The notes under the pieces were generated by a model, which worked only from the letters and a program-made list of their open reading frames with translations, was not told where the DNA came from and searched no databases. This document shows positions 1 to 7,732 of a DNA stretch of 22,735 nucleotides, in pieces. Every line of letters begins with the position of its first letter. Positions within the stretch are counted from its first letter, which is position 1. Made by a program: the position numbers and the translations under genes. The stretch is from a virus, in the IMG/VR virus record IMGVR_UViG_3300030382_004532, positions 1 through 22,735 of that record, one strand, 5' to 3'.

Positions 1-116
1 AAATTTTCTGTTTTGTTACACCTAAGACAATACCTAACAATGCCTCCTAATGGGTGCAAAGATTTATTGCTCCATTCATGGTATATATTAAACCAACATA
101 AAAGTTTTTGGATCAT
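1..116 (-). CDS. Small Cys-motif protein, 3' end cut by window edge
   Basis: An ATG at 116 opens a frame that stays open for 38 codons to the window edge. It begins MIQKLLCWFN and contains a CLRCNKTE segment, a single CxxC knuckle. Its ATG overlaps the stop of the 42-codon gene upstream (ATGA), and a GGGAG purine run sits just before it, so translation is probably coupled. Short phage proteins with an N-terminal hydrophobic/aromatic stretch and one C-terminal CxxC are common and of unknown role (DUF1660-like proteins look similar). I do not recognise a specific function. Confidence 0.5.
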   Translation of the reverse strand, partial: MIQKLLCWFNIYHEWSNKSLHPLGGIVRYCLRCNKTEN

Positions 117-241
117 ACTTCCCACTCCCAAATCCAATTTGCTATATCCCTATAAAACATTTCTTTTCGTAAACTTATATCAGGGTTTATATATTTATCT
201 TCAAAGTATGAATGTAGTATTCGTCTTAACCAACGTTTCAT
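113..241 (-). CDS. Hypothetical protein, 42 aa
   Basis: This is a 42-codon frame beginning MKRWLRRILHSY and ending IANWIWEWEV. The start overlaps the end of the HNH reading frame upstream (GTATGA) and is preceded by AAGGGTGGT, a usable SD. The end overlaps the next start by ATGA. The N-terminus is basic and the C-terminus is rich in Trp and acidic residues. No family is recognised. The case for a real gene is the SD and the two overlapping junctions, which match the style of the rest of the operon. Confidence 0.5.
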   Translation of the reverse strand: MKRWLRRILHSYFEDKYINPDISLRKEMFYRDIANWIWEWEV

Positions 242-897
242 ACCACCCTTATATTGATAATAGACATTTTACTAAATAATTTAATCCACTTTTTCCTGTC
301 GTGGTTAGTTTTTGTATGACAACTATGGCATAAAGTAATAAGGCTTATAGGATCACTATTCATCTTATTATAATCAATATGATGGACATGGTGTTTTCTT
401 TCTACTTGTTCTAACCCACATAATCTACAACAATAATTATCTCTTTTTCTAATTAATTCTTTTCAATTCTTCATTAAAATCAAATCCATAATCTCGAGAA
501 GTAATACCACCAGCCCAATTAGGATTATTTTCACCTCTCATATCGAGTCTTTTTTACCAAGATTTATTAATCTTAATTTTTTACGAGTTTCTTTTGAAAA
601 AATTTTACCTTTATGAGCTTCACTTCTTCGTTTTCTTTCTTCATTTGTAAATATTTTATTATGCATTGGATTCTTAATACCTAATTTGCATTTAGACATT
701 TTCTTTTTAGTTTCTTCAGAATGTTTTCTATTCCACATAGAACATTTTTCTCTTGTGCGAGTCTTTTTTAAAGTTTCTTTTTGTTCCTCTGTCCATTTTT
801 TACCCTTTTGCCCATGACCATTTAAATAAGTATTATATCTTTTAAATTGTTTATTCCACTTAGTTACTTTATTACACCCACACTCGCATAATTTCAT
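238..897 (-). pseudogene. Broken NUMOD3/HNH homing endonuclease
   Basis: The gene starts at 897 with a CxCGC zinc motif (MKLCECGCNKVTKW), followed by NUMOD3-like basic repeats, and hits a stop at 538-540. Beyond the stop the ancestral protein continues in two pieces: GENNPNWAGGITSRD in a shifted frame, then a complete HNH domain (RDNYCCRLCG, HHVHHIDYNK, ITLCHSCHTKTN) back in the original frame, down to a TGA at 238-240. The first shift fits loss of one base in the A6 run at 550-555 and the second fits gain of one base in the A4 run at 460-463. The intact paralogue at 1862-2581 aligns with the same order of parts. The 119-codon N-terminal fragment could still be made but lacks the nuclease. 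Two sequencing errors in homopolymers remain possible. Confidence 0.8.
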
Positions 898-899
898 AA

Positions 900-1865
900 T
901 TAAATTACCCCAAGTTTTTTAAAAACCGCAGAAAATTGTTTTTCCCAAGTATAACAATTGAGACATTTTGCTTGTCCTGCTTTAGCAATTACTAATCTAT
1001 CTTTTCTATTTTTGAACCTGCTATAAAATACTGCCTTCTCAACCAGTTCTTCTGGGCTTCCATAAAATAACATTTCTTTATCTTCTTCAAACAGCTCAGT
1101 TAAAAATGGTTCTCTTTCAGCCAAGTATAAACCACCCAAAGCTGGCACTTCAAAATCTCTCAGTCTTAATTGCTTCATTGCTTTATTTTTATAATCAGCA
1201 TTTTGTAATCCAGAAAATCCCAAACACACTCTTGATTCTAATACTGTTCTTATTAATCTTTTATATGATACCTTCCCCATCAATGTGTAGCTTACACCAG
1301 CATTAACTACATTAAAAAATAAAGGCAATCTATAACCATAAGGCTGCCCAATAAAACTTATATCAAAAGCAAACTTTGGCATATTCCTTTTATCTACTCT
1401 ATAAAACTGTGGATTGACCCCATAAGGAGTTTGTATTACTTTTGCATTAATACCTTTATAATTATCTACAGCAGCAATATTAGTAGTCCAATTCAAATCA
1501 AAAAAAGGCGCTGTCATTATATTGCCACGTTCAAAGGTGTGAACATCATTACACCCAAAATTGACTATCGGTATTTGCCAATTCTTTATTTCCTGTATAT
1601 ACTGAACATCAATCACAGGATCAGACAAATAGCCAAAGATCAAATCTAATGGCTTTTCTGCATGAGCCTTTGAAATCTTTTTCAATAATAAATCATTCAT
1701 TTCTTTTTTTCTTGTCGGTATCCAATCAGGATCATACTGTTTGTATCCATCTGCTTTCCAATCCCACGAAGTCACTGAGTGTCCCATATCTATCAGCGAA
1801 TCAACTAAATTCATTTTTTCCCAATTAAAATATTGAATAGCACAGAATATATTTAATTTTCTCAT
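900..1865 (-). CDS. CgeB-like GT-B glycosyltransferase
   Basis: A 321-aa protein with the two-domain GT-B plan. The N-terminal half begins MRKLNIFCAIQYFNWEK, an acceptor-side Rossmann start. The C-terminal half holds the conserved nucleotide-sugar signature of the Glyco_trans_1_2/CgeB group: RDFEVPALGG at about 236-245, then LAEREPFLTELFEEDKEM and a SPEELVEKA helix. The family transfers a sugar from an activated nucleotide donor; donor and acceptor cannot be read from the sequence. The start overlaps the HNH stop upstream (ATGA). A second, more diverged CgeB-like enzyme lies at 5309-6205, so the two probably act on different linkages of one glycan. The family call is firm; the acceptor is unknown. 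Confidence 0.85.
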   Translation of the reverse strand: MRKLNIFCAIQYFNWEKMNLVDSLIDMGHSVTSWDWKADGYKQYDPDWIPTRKKEMNDLLLKKISKAHAEKPLDLIFGYLSDPVIDVQYIQEIKNWQIPIVNFGCNDVHTFERGNIMTAPFFDLNWTTNIAAVDNYKGINAKVIQTPYGVNPQFYRVDKRNMPKFAFDISFIGQPYGYRLPLFFNVVNAGVSYTLMGKVSYKRLIRTVLESRVCLGFSGLQNADYKNKAMKQLRLRDFEVPALGGLYLAEREPFLTELFEEDKEMLFYGSPEELVEKAVFYSRFKNRKDRLVIAKAGQAKCLNCYTWEKQFSAVFKKLGVI

Positions 1866-2581
1866 TTAATAACCCTCACTTTAATACGTAACATTTTGTT
1901 AAAAAATTTAAACCATTTATCTCTATTAAAATTTGTTTTAGTGTGACAAGATTTACACAAAGAAATTAAGTAATTAGGATTAATGTTATCTTTATCATAA
2001 TCAATATGATGAACATCAAGTTTACTGTGAAACTTACTTCCGCTTTTTACTCCACAAAGTCTGCAGCAATAGCTGTCTCGTTGCCTAATAGACTCTTTTA
2101 AAGTATCTGTCCAATTAAAGTTATATGGCAACTTAGAAATACCTCCCTTCCAAGCATGAGATTTATTTCCTTTTTGTGCCTCACCTATTTTCCTTCTAAT
2201 TTCAAAAGACAAATGCTTACCCCAATTAGGATGTTTTTCTTTTGCACAAGCACCTTTATGAGACAAACTTAATTTTTCTTTTAATTTAGTAGAAAATTTT
2301 TTGCCAAAATTTGGATGATTTCTTTTATCTTTTAAACAATTTTTAGCTGCAACACTCATTTTCCTTTTTGATTCGTCAGACATTTTCTTTTCCAACATAT
2401 ATCTTGCATTATTCTTACTTATTTTATTTTTAGATTCTTTTGTATGTTTAAAACCTTTTAAAGATTTTGATATCTTATTACAAGTTTCAACTGATCGTTT
2501 TTTATTCTTATTAAAATGTCCTCTTTTCCAACACCCTGTTTTGTTGTGTTCTCCACAGCCACACTTACATAGTTTTTTCAT
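1862..2581 (-). CDS. NUMOD3/HNH homing-type endonuclease (intact)
   Basis: A 239-aa protein. Residues 5-9 form a CKCGC zinc motif. About 30-140 is a series of NUMOD3-type basic modules (SVETCNKISKSLKG, SHKGACAKEKHPNWGKHLS, GEAQKGNKSHAWKGG), known DNA-contacting elements of phage homing endonucleases. The C-terminus is an HNH nuclease: CCRLCG at 172-177, VHHIDYDKDN at 190-199, CKSCHTKTN at 209-217, with paired zinc cysteines and the catalytic HH. It overlaps both neighbours by ATGA, so this free-standing mobile gene is integrated seamlessly into the operon. It is a paralogue of the broken gene at 238-897. The cut site is not identifiable. Confidence 0.92.
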   Translation of the reverse strand: MKKLCKCGCGEHNKTGCWKRGHFNKNKKRSVETCNKISKSLKGFKHTKESKNKISKNNARYMLEKKMSDESKRKMSVAAKNCLKDKRNHPNFGKKFSTKLKEKLSLSHKGACAKEKHPNWGKHLSFEIRRKIGEAQKGNKSHAWKGGISKLPYNFNWTDTLKESIRQRDSYCCRLCGVKSGSKFHSKLDVHHIDYDKDNINPNYLISLCKSCHTKTNFNRDKWFKFFNKMLRIKVRVIK

Positions 2582-3093
2582 CTTCTATTCACCTCAAATA
2601 ATCTACTATAAATTTCATATGGAGCATTATCATCTCCATTCGTTAATACACTTTTACTATTCCACAGCAAAGGTTTAATCTTATCGTCAATTTCTTTTGC
2701 TTGTTCTTCTGTTTCAACTCTACCTGACTCAATATATGGTTTTACTCTGTTTATAAAAACATTTGTATTATCATAGCTATCAAATATATCATGAACAAAT
2801 GAAATAAAACTTTCCGGATAATTTTTTGGCATGTATATTAATGTCAACAGTAATGGTGAGTCAGTTATAGCATAATCAACTCTTCCTTTTAATCTTTCCA
2901 ACTTTCTATTTTGGTTTGCAAAAATATATAACTGGTCTTTTAAAATATCACGACTGTTATCCCATACAACATCTTTAGCAAACTCATTTACTAATTCCAC
3001 TGACATGCGTCTACTTTTCATCAGATGGAACAACCCAGCTGCTGCAGTACTCTTACCGCAACCAGGACCACCGAATAAATTTATTACTTTCAT
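2578..3093 (-). CDS. P-loop NTPase/kinase, AAA_28-like
   Basis: A 171-aa protein with a textbook Walker A loop, GGPGCGKST, at residues 8-16. An acidic DYAITDSP segment at about 73-80 resembles the lid/Walker B region of the AAA_28 (NadR/Ttd14-like) family of small kinases. Length is normal for a phage nucleotide or small-molecule kinase. The substrate cannot be assigned; in this context a sugar, nucleoside or cofactor is equally possible. The start overlaps the methyltransferase stop (ATGA) and the end overlaps the HNH start (ATGA), so it is translated as part of the accessory operon. Confidence 0.8.
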   Translation of the reverse strand: MKVINLFGGPGCGKSTAAAGLFHLMKSRRMSVELVNEFAKDVVWDNSRDILKDQLYIFANQNRKLERLKGRVDYAITDSPLLLTLIYMPKNYPESFISFVHDIFDSYDNTNVFINRVKPYIESGRVETEEQAKEIDDKIKPLLWNSKSVLTNGDDNAPYEIYSRLFEVNRR

Positions 3094-3806
3094 ATTTTAT
3101 CAATAGTTAAACACACAGGCATGATTCTGCCTTTATGTATTGGATTATCTGTAACATATAAATCATGTAATGTATTTGAATCTAATCTCATTAAGTCATT
3201 TCTATCTATCCCTTGATAACCAAGTAAAGTACCAAAAGAAATATTCATCTCATTTACCCAATCTAAATAAATATCAGTAGTTAAAATAACAATACCACCT
3301 TTTCTTGTTACTCTCAATGCCTCAGTTATTACTTTTTTTCTTATTGGGTATTCAGCAAGAACCTCATCTCCTTTTTTTATTTTTCCTGTAAATTGATTAA
3401 ATATCATATTAGTAGGAACATGCTCTAACACATTAATCAACAATGCTGCATCAAACTGTTCATCTTTAAAACTTAAATCAGCGCAGTTATTATGTACTAC
3501 TTTCATATTTATACTTTGAGATGCTTCCTTCATATCATCCCAACTCTTCTCATCATAATTATCTACACAGGTAACTTTATACATATCATTTGATATTAAA
3601 AATTTGGAAAATGCGGCATCTCCCGCACCTATATCTATTATTTCCGCACACCTATGAGTTTTTTCTTTTATAAGTTCATACACAAAAGGATATTCCCACA
3701 TTCTTGTATTATCTGTTCTCAACTTTGGTTGTTGACTCATCTTATGAATCAAAGGAGCATGCCTTAGACACCATGTTCTTGAGGGTAAGTAATGTTGTAT
3801 TTTCAT
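3090..3806 (-). CDS. SAM-dependent methyltransferase (class I)
   Basis: A 238-aa protein with the class I Rossmann motifs in order: motif I IDIGAGDAA at 58-66, the acidic ribose-binding end of strand 2 (CVDNYD, about 80-85), NNCADLSF at 106-113, and FDAALLINVLEHV at 118-130, as in Methyltransf_11. A later ALRVTRKGGIVILTT segment matches the conserved post-motif strand. The family transfers a methyl group from SAM to a small molecule, sugar or protein. Its position among glycosyltransferases and next to a radical SAM enzyme suggests sugar or lipid decoration, but that is inference. The N-terminal 50 residues are not typical of the family and may bind the substrate. Confidence 0.85.
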   Translation of the reverse strand: MKIQHYLPSRTWCLRHAPLIHKMSQQPKLRTDNTRMWEYPFVYELIKEKTHRCAEIIDIGAGDAAFSKFLISNDMYKVTCVDNYDEKSWDDMKEASQSINMKVVHNNCADLSFKDEQFDAALLINVLEHVPTNMIFNQFTGKIKKGDEVLAEYPIRKKVITEALRVTRKGGIVILTTDIYLDWVNEMNISFGTLLGYQGIDRNDLMRLDSNTLHDLYVTDNPIHKGRIMPVCLTIDKI

Positions 3807-3808
3807 AT

Positions 3809-3913
3809 TCAGCCAAAAAATTTATAAAATAATTCTTTCAATAAAGGAGACAAAATCTCCTCAATAATCCTAAAAACTGCTATTAAAAGTAGCACTTGAT
3901 TAAAAGTCATCAT
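3809..3913 (-). CDS. 34-aa hydrophobic membrane peptide
   Basis: A 34-codon frame beginning MMTFNQVLLLIAVFRIIEE and ending LFYKFFG. It starts on the base after the TAA of the upstream 75-aa gene, whose last codons GAGGAG supply an ideal SD, and it ends two bases before the methyltransferase ATG. The N-terminal half is one short hydrophobic helix; the rest is amphipathic. It could be a minor membrane protein or a holin partner. No family is recognised. The exact junctions on both sides are the main evidence that it is a gene. Confidence 0.6.
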   Translation of the reverse strand: MMTFNQVLLLIAVFRIIEEILSPLLKELFYKFFG

Positions 3914-4141
3914 TTACTCCTCATGGAAAGTTTTTAATCTTGAAACATCCTTTATCAAATCTTTAATATTTTCCCATTGTTTTACATCTGTTTGTTTTTT
4001 ATCACTCAATGATTTTATCGCACCGCTATTTGTATATACAGTTAACATTGTCCATCCCGCTAACGACAAAAATATAGTAATAACCATACCCAATAGCATT
4101 ACAAACATTTTGTCTTTAAACTTTTGAAAGGCATTTTCCAT
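3914..4141 (-). CDS. 75-aa membrane-anchored coiled-coil protein
   Basis: A short cytoplasmic N-terminus (MENAFQKFKDK) is followed by one transmembrane helix at about 12-35 (MFVMLLGMVITIFLSLAGWT) and a charged, probably helical tail. This resembles the XhlA-like/minor lysis or membrane-tether proteins of phages, but the sequence is not diagnostic. The helix and the following TVYTNSGAIKSL resemble GWTLVSTVETSKQVAVL in the 115-aa protein at 20140-20487, so the two may be distant paralogues. It overlaps the radical SAM gene by 26 nt and has an AGGAGA SD inside that gene. Confidence 0.7.
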   Translation of the reverse strand: MENAFQKFKDKMFVMLLGMVITIFLSLAGWTMLTVYTNSGAIKSLSDKKQTDVKQWENIKDLIKDVSRLKTFHEE

Positions 4142-5312
4142 TTTTAAACATCTCCTCTATTTTGTCTCTTTCCTGTATTAATTGTTCTGTAGTCAAATAA
4201 GGTGTTCTGACAGAAGATTTATATTCTCCAGCTCTACCTTTATAAAATTCTGGAACACCATCGCTCCAATCAATATCATATTTATTTTTCTCATTCCATA
4301 TTCTTGTATCGGGAAACGGCTGAAATAAGGATATGTCAAAATCATCTGGCTCTGCTTTTAAAAGCCATGCTATAGTATCATCTATACTATCTAAAGATTC
4401 TCCAGGAAGACCTAACATTAAAAACACCTTTGTTCTTATACCGTATTGCTTAAGCATCTTAATAGCATTTAATGCTTTTTGACTATTAAAGCCTTTACCT
4501 ATACTTTTTAATATACTATCATCTCCAGACTCTATTCCAATACCGACTTCCTTACACCCTGTCTGTTGCAATGTTTGGCACATATCTTCATTTACAAAAT
4601 TAACATGAGTAAAACATCTGTATATAATATCTTTTGATAACATATGTAAAGCTATATCTGCTAATCTATCTTTCTTCATAGTAAAAATATCATCAAAGAA
4701 CATCAATGATTGGTAGCCAAGTTTATATATCTCATCTATTTCTTTACGAACTCTATCCACACTTGCCATCCTAAGTTTTTTATTATTACCATCTACACAA
4801 AAAGCACAAGCAAAAGGACAGCCTCTTGAAGTAATAATTGTAGTTGTATTCCTTCCATCTATTTCATATTTATATCCATCAATTAAACCCCTTGCTGGGA
4901 AATGCACTTTATTAATATCTGGCGACTCATACACTTGTATTTCGTTAAGACCACTACCAATAAATTCTATTATATCTTCTACAAAATTTTCACCTTCCCC
5001 TTTAACCACAACATCAAAATATTCTTTATCTTCTTCTGTTAAACTTTGAACACCACAACCACCTATCACTGTTTTTTTACCATTACAATAATCTTTAACA
5101 AATCGTTTTGCTATTTCTATTTGAGGTGAAGTTATTGTTATAAAAACTATATCTTCATCAGGTTCGTTCAATCCTCTCCCAGCAAAGTCATACCAAACTG
5201 GCTCATGTCCTTCTTTTCTTAAAGCAGAAGCAATATACAAAATCCCCAATGGAGGAAATACTTTATCATCAATTAAAAAGGGAGAAGGTAAGTTTACACA
5301 AGCTATTTTCAC
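4116..5312 (-). CDS. Radical SAM enzyme with N-terminal B12-binding domain
   Basis: A 398-aa protein if started at the GTG at 5312. That GTG overlaps the upstream TGA (GTGA) and has AAAGGAGAG about 3 nt upstream; an ATG at 5333 would overlap the neighbour more and has no better SD. The N-terminus has the cobalamin-domain pattern of class B radical SAM proteins (FPPLGILYIASALRKEGHEP, then TVIGGCGV and VVVKGEGE). The 4Fe-4S site is GCPFACAFC (C165, C169, C172), followed by FFDDIFT. The family performs radical methylation, ring rearrangement or other C-H chemistry. No DxHxxG cobalamin motif is evident, so B12 may not be bound in the usual way. Lying between glycosyltransferases and a methyltransferase, it may modify a sugar or lipid carrier. 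Confidence 0.88.
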   Translation of the reverse strand: MKIACVNLPSPFLIDDKVFPPLGILYIASALRKEGHEPVWYDFAGRGLNEPDEDIVFITITSPQIEIAKRFVKDYCNGKKTVIGGCGVQSLTEEDKEYFDVVVKGEGENFVEDIIEFIGSGLNEIQVYESPDINKVHFPARGLIDGYKYEIDGRNTTTIITSRGCPFACAFCVDGNNKKLRMASVDRVRKEIDEIYKLGYQSLMFFDDIFTMKKDRLADIALHMLSKDIIYRCFTHVNFVNEDMCQTLQQTGCKEVGIGIESGDDSILKSIGKGFNSQKALNAIKMLKQYGIRTKVFLMLGLPGESLDSIDDTIAWLLKAEPDDFDISLFQPFPDTRIWNEKNKYDIDWSDGVPEFYKGRAGEYKSSVRTPYLTTEQLIQERDKIEEMFKNGKCLSKV

Positions 5313-6205
5313 ACACTCTCCTTTACTTTCCATTCATCTATATCTTTTAGCATCTTTTTAAACCTATGTTGAGCTAAATGATTATTCATTACACAATTAT
5401 AAGTTCTATCTGCCAGACTATTTATCTTGTGTGGATTGTCAAAATAGTATCTTAATTTTTTAATCAAATCATCAAAATCATACCAGCCAATAATCTCATC
5501 TTCATTAAATAAATCCATTAAGTCATCACTATATTTTGTAAACACAGCAGCACCGCAAGCACCTGCTTCAAACACCCTCTGAGACACACCAGATTCTCCC
5601 TGAGCAGCATTGATAACTATCTTTGACCTATTTAATAGGTCTGAATAAGCATGCCCATATACTCCTTGTTTGAAGCAAAGTTTCCTATTTTTAAAATGAT
5701 ACTTAACTGTGTTCATCATTTTAATCCTGTACTCATTAAAATTTCCTATGAAACAAATGTCTATGTCTCTAACCGAATTCATATTATTAAAAAACATATC
5801 TTGACCTGTCCAGCTTGGCATCCATTTAACTTCTTTACATCCAAGATACTTAAAAGCATTAATAGCATTTCCATCAAAAGTATAAACAATGTCATAGCAA
5901 TGTCCAACTCTTTTTATAAGCCTTGCATAATTTGGATACTGAAGAATATCATCTGGAAAATATAACACTCTTGGTTGGGAGCACACTTGTATACTTTCTG
6001 GGTTCAACATCTCCCCTTTGAATACAATAGTAGCATTATATGATTTGAATAAATTATTCTTATAAGATTCCGAATATCTAAGATCAGTTATTGTTAAATC
6101 TATGCCTAATTTTTTTCCTTCTTCAGTAGCCAACCAATTCACAATTCTACATTCATTACCATGAGGAAAATTTGATTTAACTGGAGCTATTAGATTTATT
6201 TTCAT
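5309..6205 (-). CDS. CgeB-like GT-B glycosyltransferase (second)
   Basis: A 298-aa protein. The N-terminus MKINLIAPVKSNFPHGNE starts a Rossmann domain. VLYFPDDILQYPNYARL and IVYTFDGNAINAFKYLGC are typical acceptor-domain segments of the CgeB/DUF3880 group. The donor-site signature is VSQRVFEAGACGAAVFT at about 207-223, followed by DDLMDLFNEDEIIGWYDFDDL. It is translationally coupled to the GT9 gene upstream (GT9 ends at 6202) and to the radical SAM gene downstream (GTGA). It differs strongly from the CgeB-like enzyme at 900-1865, so a different acceptor is likely. Confidence 0.82.
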   Translation of the reverse strand: MKINLIAPVKSNFPHGNECRIVNWLATEEGKKLGIDLTITDLRYSESYKNNLFKSYNATIVFKGEMLNPESIQVCSQPRVLYFPDDILQYPNYARLIKRVGHCYDIVYTFDGNAINAFKYLGCKEVKWMPSWTGQDMFFNNMNSVRDIDICFIGNFNEYRIKMMNTVKYHFKNRKLCFKQGVYGHAYSDLLNRSKIVINAAQGESGVSQRVFEAGACGAAVFTKYSDDLMDLFNEDEIIGWYDFDDLIKKLRYYFDNPHKINSLADRTYNCVMNNHLAQHRFKKMLKDIDEWKVKESV

Positions 6206-7164
6206 AATTTTAAATACCTATCAACATGCTCCATTACCATATCTACTGTAATATTTTGCATACACTTATTATCTTTACAATACCCAAACCTTTGTGTATA
6301 CAAACAAGGACTACATTCTAATTTTTCATCTCTCAACACAACACCATTTGCTCTCCATGCTTTATTTTTACTTGGCAATGTTGGTCCAAATAACTGTATA
6401 ACTGGTGTATTTACTGCAGCAGCAATATGCATTGGTCCTGAGTCAGTACTAATCATTAGATCACATTGGGATATAAGGTAAGCTATTTCTGTTATAGGCT
6501 GATTCCAATGAAAAATATTCAATGATCCTTTGCTTCCTATATTATTTTCTGCAATTTTATCTCCAATATAATCAATATCTTCTTTTTCCCAATAACTCAA
6601 TATCATATGAGTGTCAACATCACCATCTAATCGTTCTAATAACTCAACCCAATTATCATTGTCCCATCTTTTCTTCTTCCACCACACTTCAGGTCTTGAT
6701 CCTATATGAAGGCAAATATTTTTTTTATTTCTTTCTTTAGACATAATATCGCAAACTGTAACAGGACAATACATCATTGGTGGCATCTTAGTTACTTCAC
6801 ACTTTTCATAATAACCTAATTTCTCTGCCACCTTAAAATATAATTCTACTTCGTGCATTCCATTCAAAAAATATTTAAAAGGAGATTCTGATTCTTTTGT
6901 TATCTTCCAATTCAGCTTTGGTAGCATTCTATCTCCTTCTCCCCATATGTAAAAAGCTTCATCGTATTTTTTATCTGGAGAGTAAAACCCTAAGTCAAAC
7001 CAAGCATTTATTATATCGGTAATTGGCTCATATCTTAAATCGCCTTTTGGGACATCTAATAATATGTCTACATGGTAATCCATTTTTTGTAGACCGATAA
7101 TGGTAGGAGTAAGCATTATAAAGTTTCCAATGCCATTCTTAAAACTGAGGGCTATATTCTTCAT
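6202..7164 (-). CDS. Glycosyltransferase family 9 (heptosyltransferase-like)
   Basis: A 320-aa protein starting at the ATG at 7164, which overlaps the previous TGA (TGATG); a TTG codon just before it is unnecessary. Family 9 features are clear: GIGNFIMLTP at 11-20, CLHIGSRPEVWWKKKRW at about 151-167, and the nucleotide-sugar site STDSGPMHIAAAVNTPVIQL at 239-258 followed by FGPT. The C-terminal cysteines 284, 287, 296 and 301 match the usual GT9 Cys cluster. In bacteria these enzymes add heptose or related sugars to lipopolysaccharide. A viral copy could decorate the host envelope or a viral glycan. The family call is firm; the sugar is not readable. Confidence 0.93.
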   Translation of the reverse strand: MKNIALSFKNGIGNFIMLTPTIIGLQKMDYHVDILLDVPKGDLRYEPITDIINAWFDLGFYSPDKKYDEAFYIWGEGDRMLPKLNWKITKESESPFKYFLNGMHEVELYFKVAEKLGYYEKCEVTKMPPMMYCPVTVCDIMSKERNKKNICLHIGSRPEVWWKKKRWDNDNWVELLERLDGDVDTHMILSYWEKEDIDYIGDKIAENNIGSKGSLNIFHWNQPITEIAYLISQCDLMISTDSGPMHIAAAVNTPVIQLFGPTLPSKNKAWRANGVVLRDEKLECSPCLYTQRFGYCKDNKCMQNITVDMVMEHVDRYLKL

Positions 7165-7322
7165 CAATCCTTTATGAAATTTTCTAATTCGTATAAGAGA
7201 TGTGTTGGGTTTTGGTCAAAGTCTTCTTCTAAATAACTTGAATTGCTTTTCAAATCATTTTCACAAAGACAATGGTAAAATATTTCACCACACTCCCTGC
7301 AATAAAATCTACTATCTGGCAT
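7164..7322 (-). CDS. 52-aa zinc-ribbon-like protein
   Basis: A 52-codon frame beginning MPDSRFYCRECGEIFYHCLC, so C8, C11, H17, C18 and C20 could hold a zinc ion; the rest is acidic. It begins two bases after the upstream stop, with AAGAGGAAA as SD formed by the last codons of the HExxH gene, and its TGA overlaps the GT9 ATG. Small zinc-ribbon proteins are common in phage genomes as nucleic-acid or protein binders. No specific function can be given. Confidence 0.6.
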   Translation of the reverse strand: MPDSRFYCRECGEIFYHCLCENDLKSNSSYLEEDFDQNPTHLLYELENFIKD

Positions 7323-7324
7323 AA

Positions 7325-7732
7325 TTATTTCCTCTTCTTTTTATTATACTGCTTTATCTTTATAAGGACTTTGCCATACAAAGACTCAGCCAACTCTATA
7401 AAATTAGCTTCACTTTTTAAGCACACATCATACTGCTCTGGTGGCTCATCATCTTCCCAATGCTTATCTAAATGGAAACAAACATGAAGTAATTCGTGTA
7501 ACAATACTTTTTGAAAATGTATGTCGTGGCTTTGACTGTCTCCACACACCCATACAACAGCCTTGCCTCTGTAAAAATATGAAACTCCTTCATGGTTATT
7601 CTCTGTATGGAACACATCATCATTTGATAAATCCCATTGCTTCTTTACATATCTATTAGCTTTAGCAAGAGGTTCTTTCAAAAAGAATCTAACTACACTG
7701 CCTGTACGATCATCCGTTATTGAGAATATCAT
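7325..7732 (-). CDS. HExxH zinc-metallopeptidase-like protein
   Basis: A 135-aa protein with HELLH at residues 79-83 in a typical zinc helix (VLLHELLHVCFHLDKH), and a second conserved-looking helix EANFIELAESLYG at 108-120 that could supply the third ligand (E113). The order resembles small SprT- or ImmA-type phage metallopeptidases, but the match is limited to the motif. I chose the ATG at 7732 (MIFSITDDRTGS): the earlier ATG at 7786 would overlap the upstream gene by 77 bases and adds a hydrophobic run translated from that gene's other frame. The chosen start still overlaps the upstream gene by 23 bases. The C-terminus is very basic (KKKRK). Substrate unknown. Confidence 0.7.
   Translation of the reverse strand: MIFSITDDRTGSVVRFFLKEPLAKANRYVKKQWDLSNDDVFHTENNHEGVSYFYRGKAVVWVCGDSQSHDIHFQKVLLHELLHVCFHLDKHWEDDEPPEQYDVCLKSEANFIELAESLYGKVLIKIKQYNKKKRK

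Noticed and set aside
5313-5333. Upstream ATG for the radical SAM gene
   Set aside because: The GTG at 5312 has a good SD and a GTGA overlap; the extension MESKGEC is formed from the neighbour's codons.
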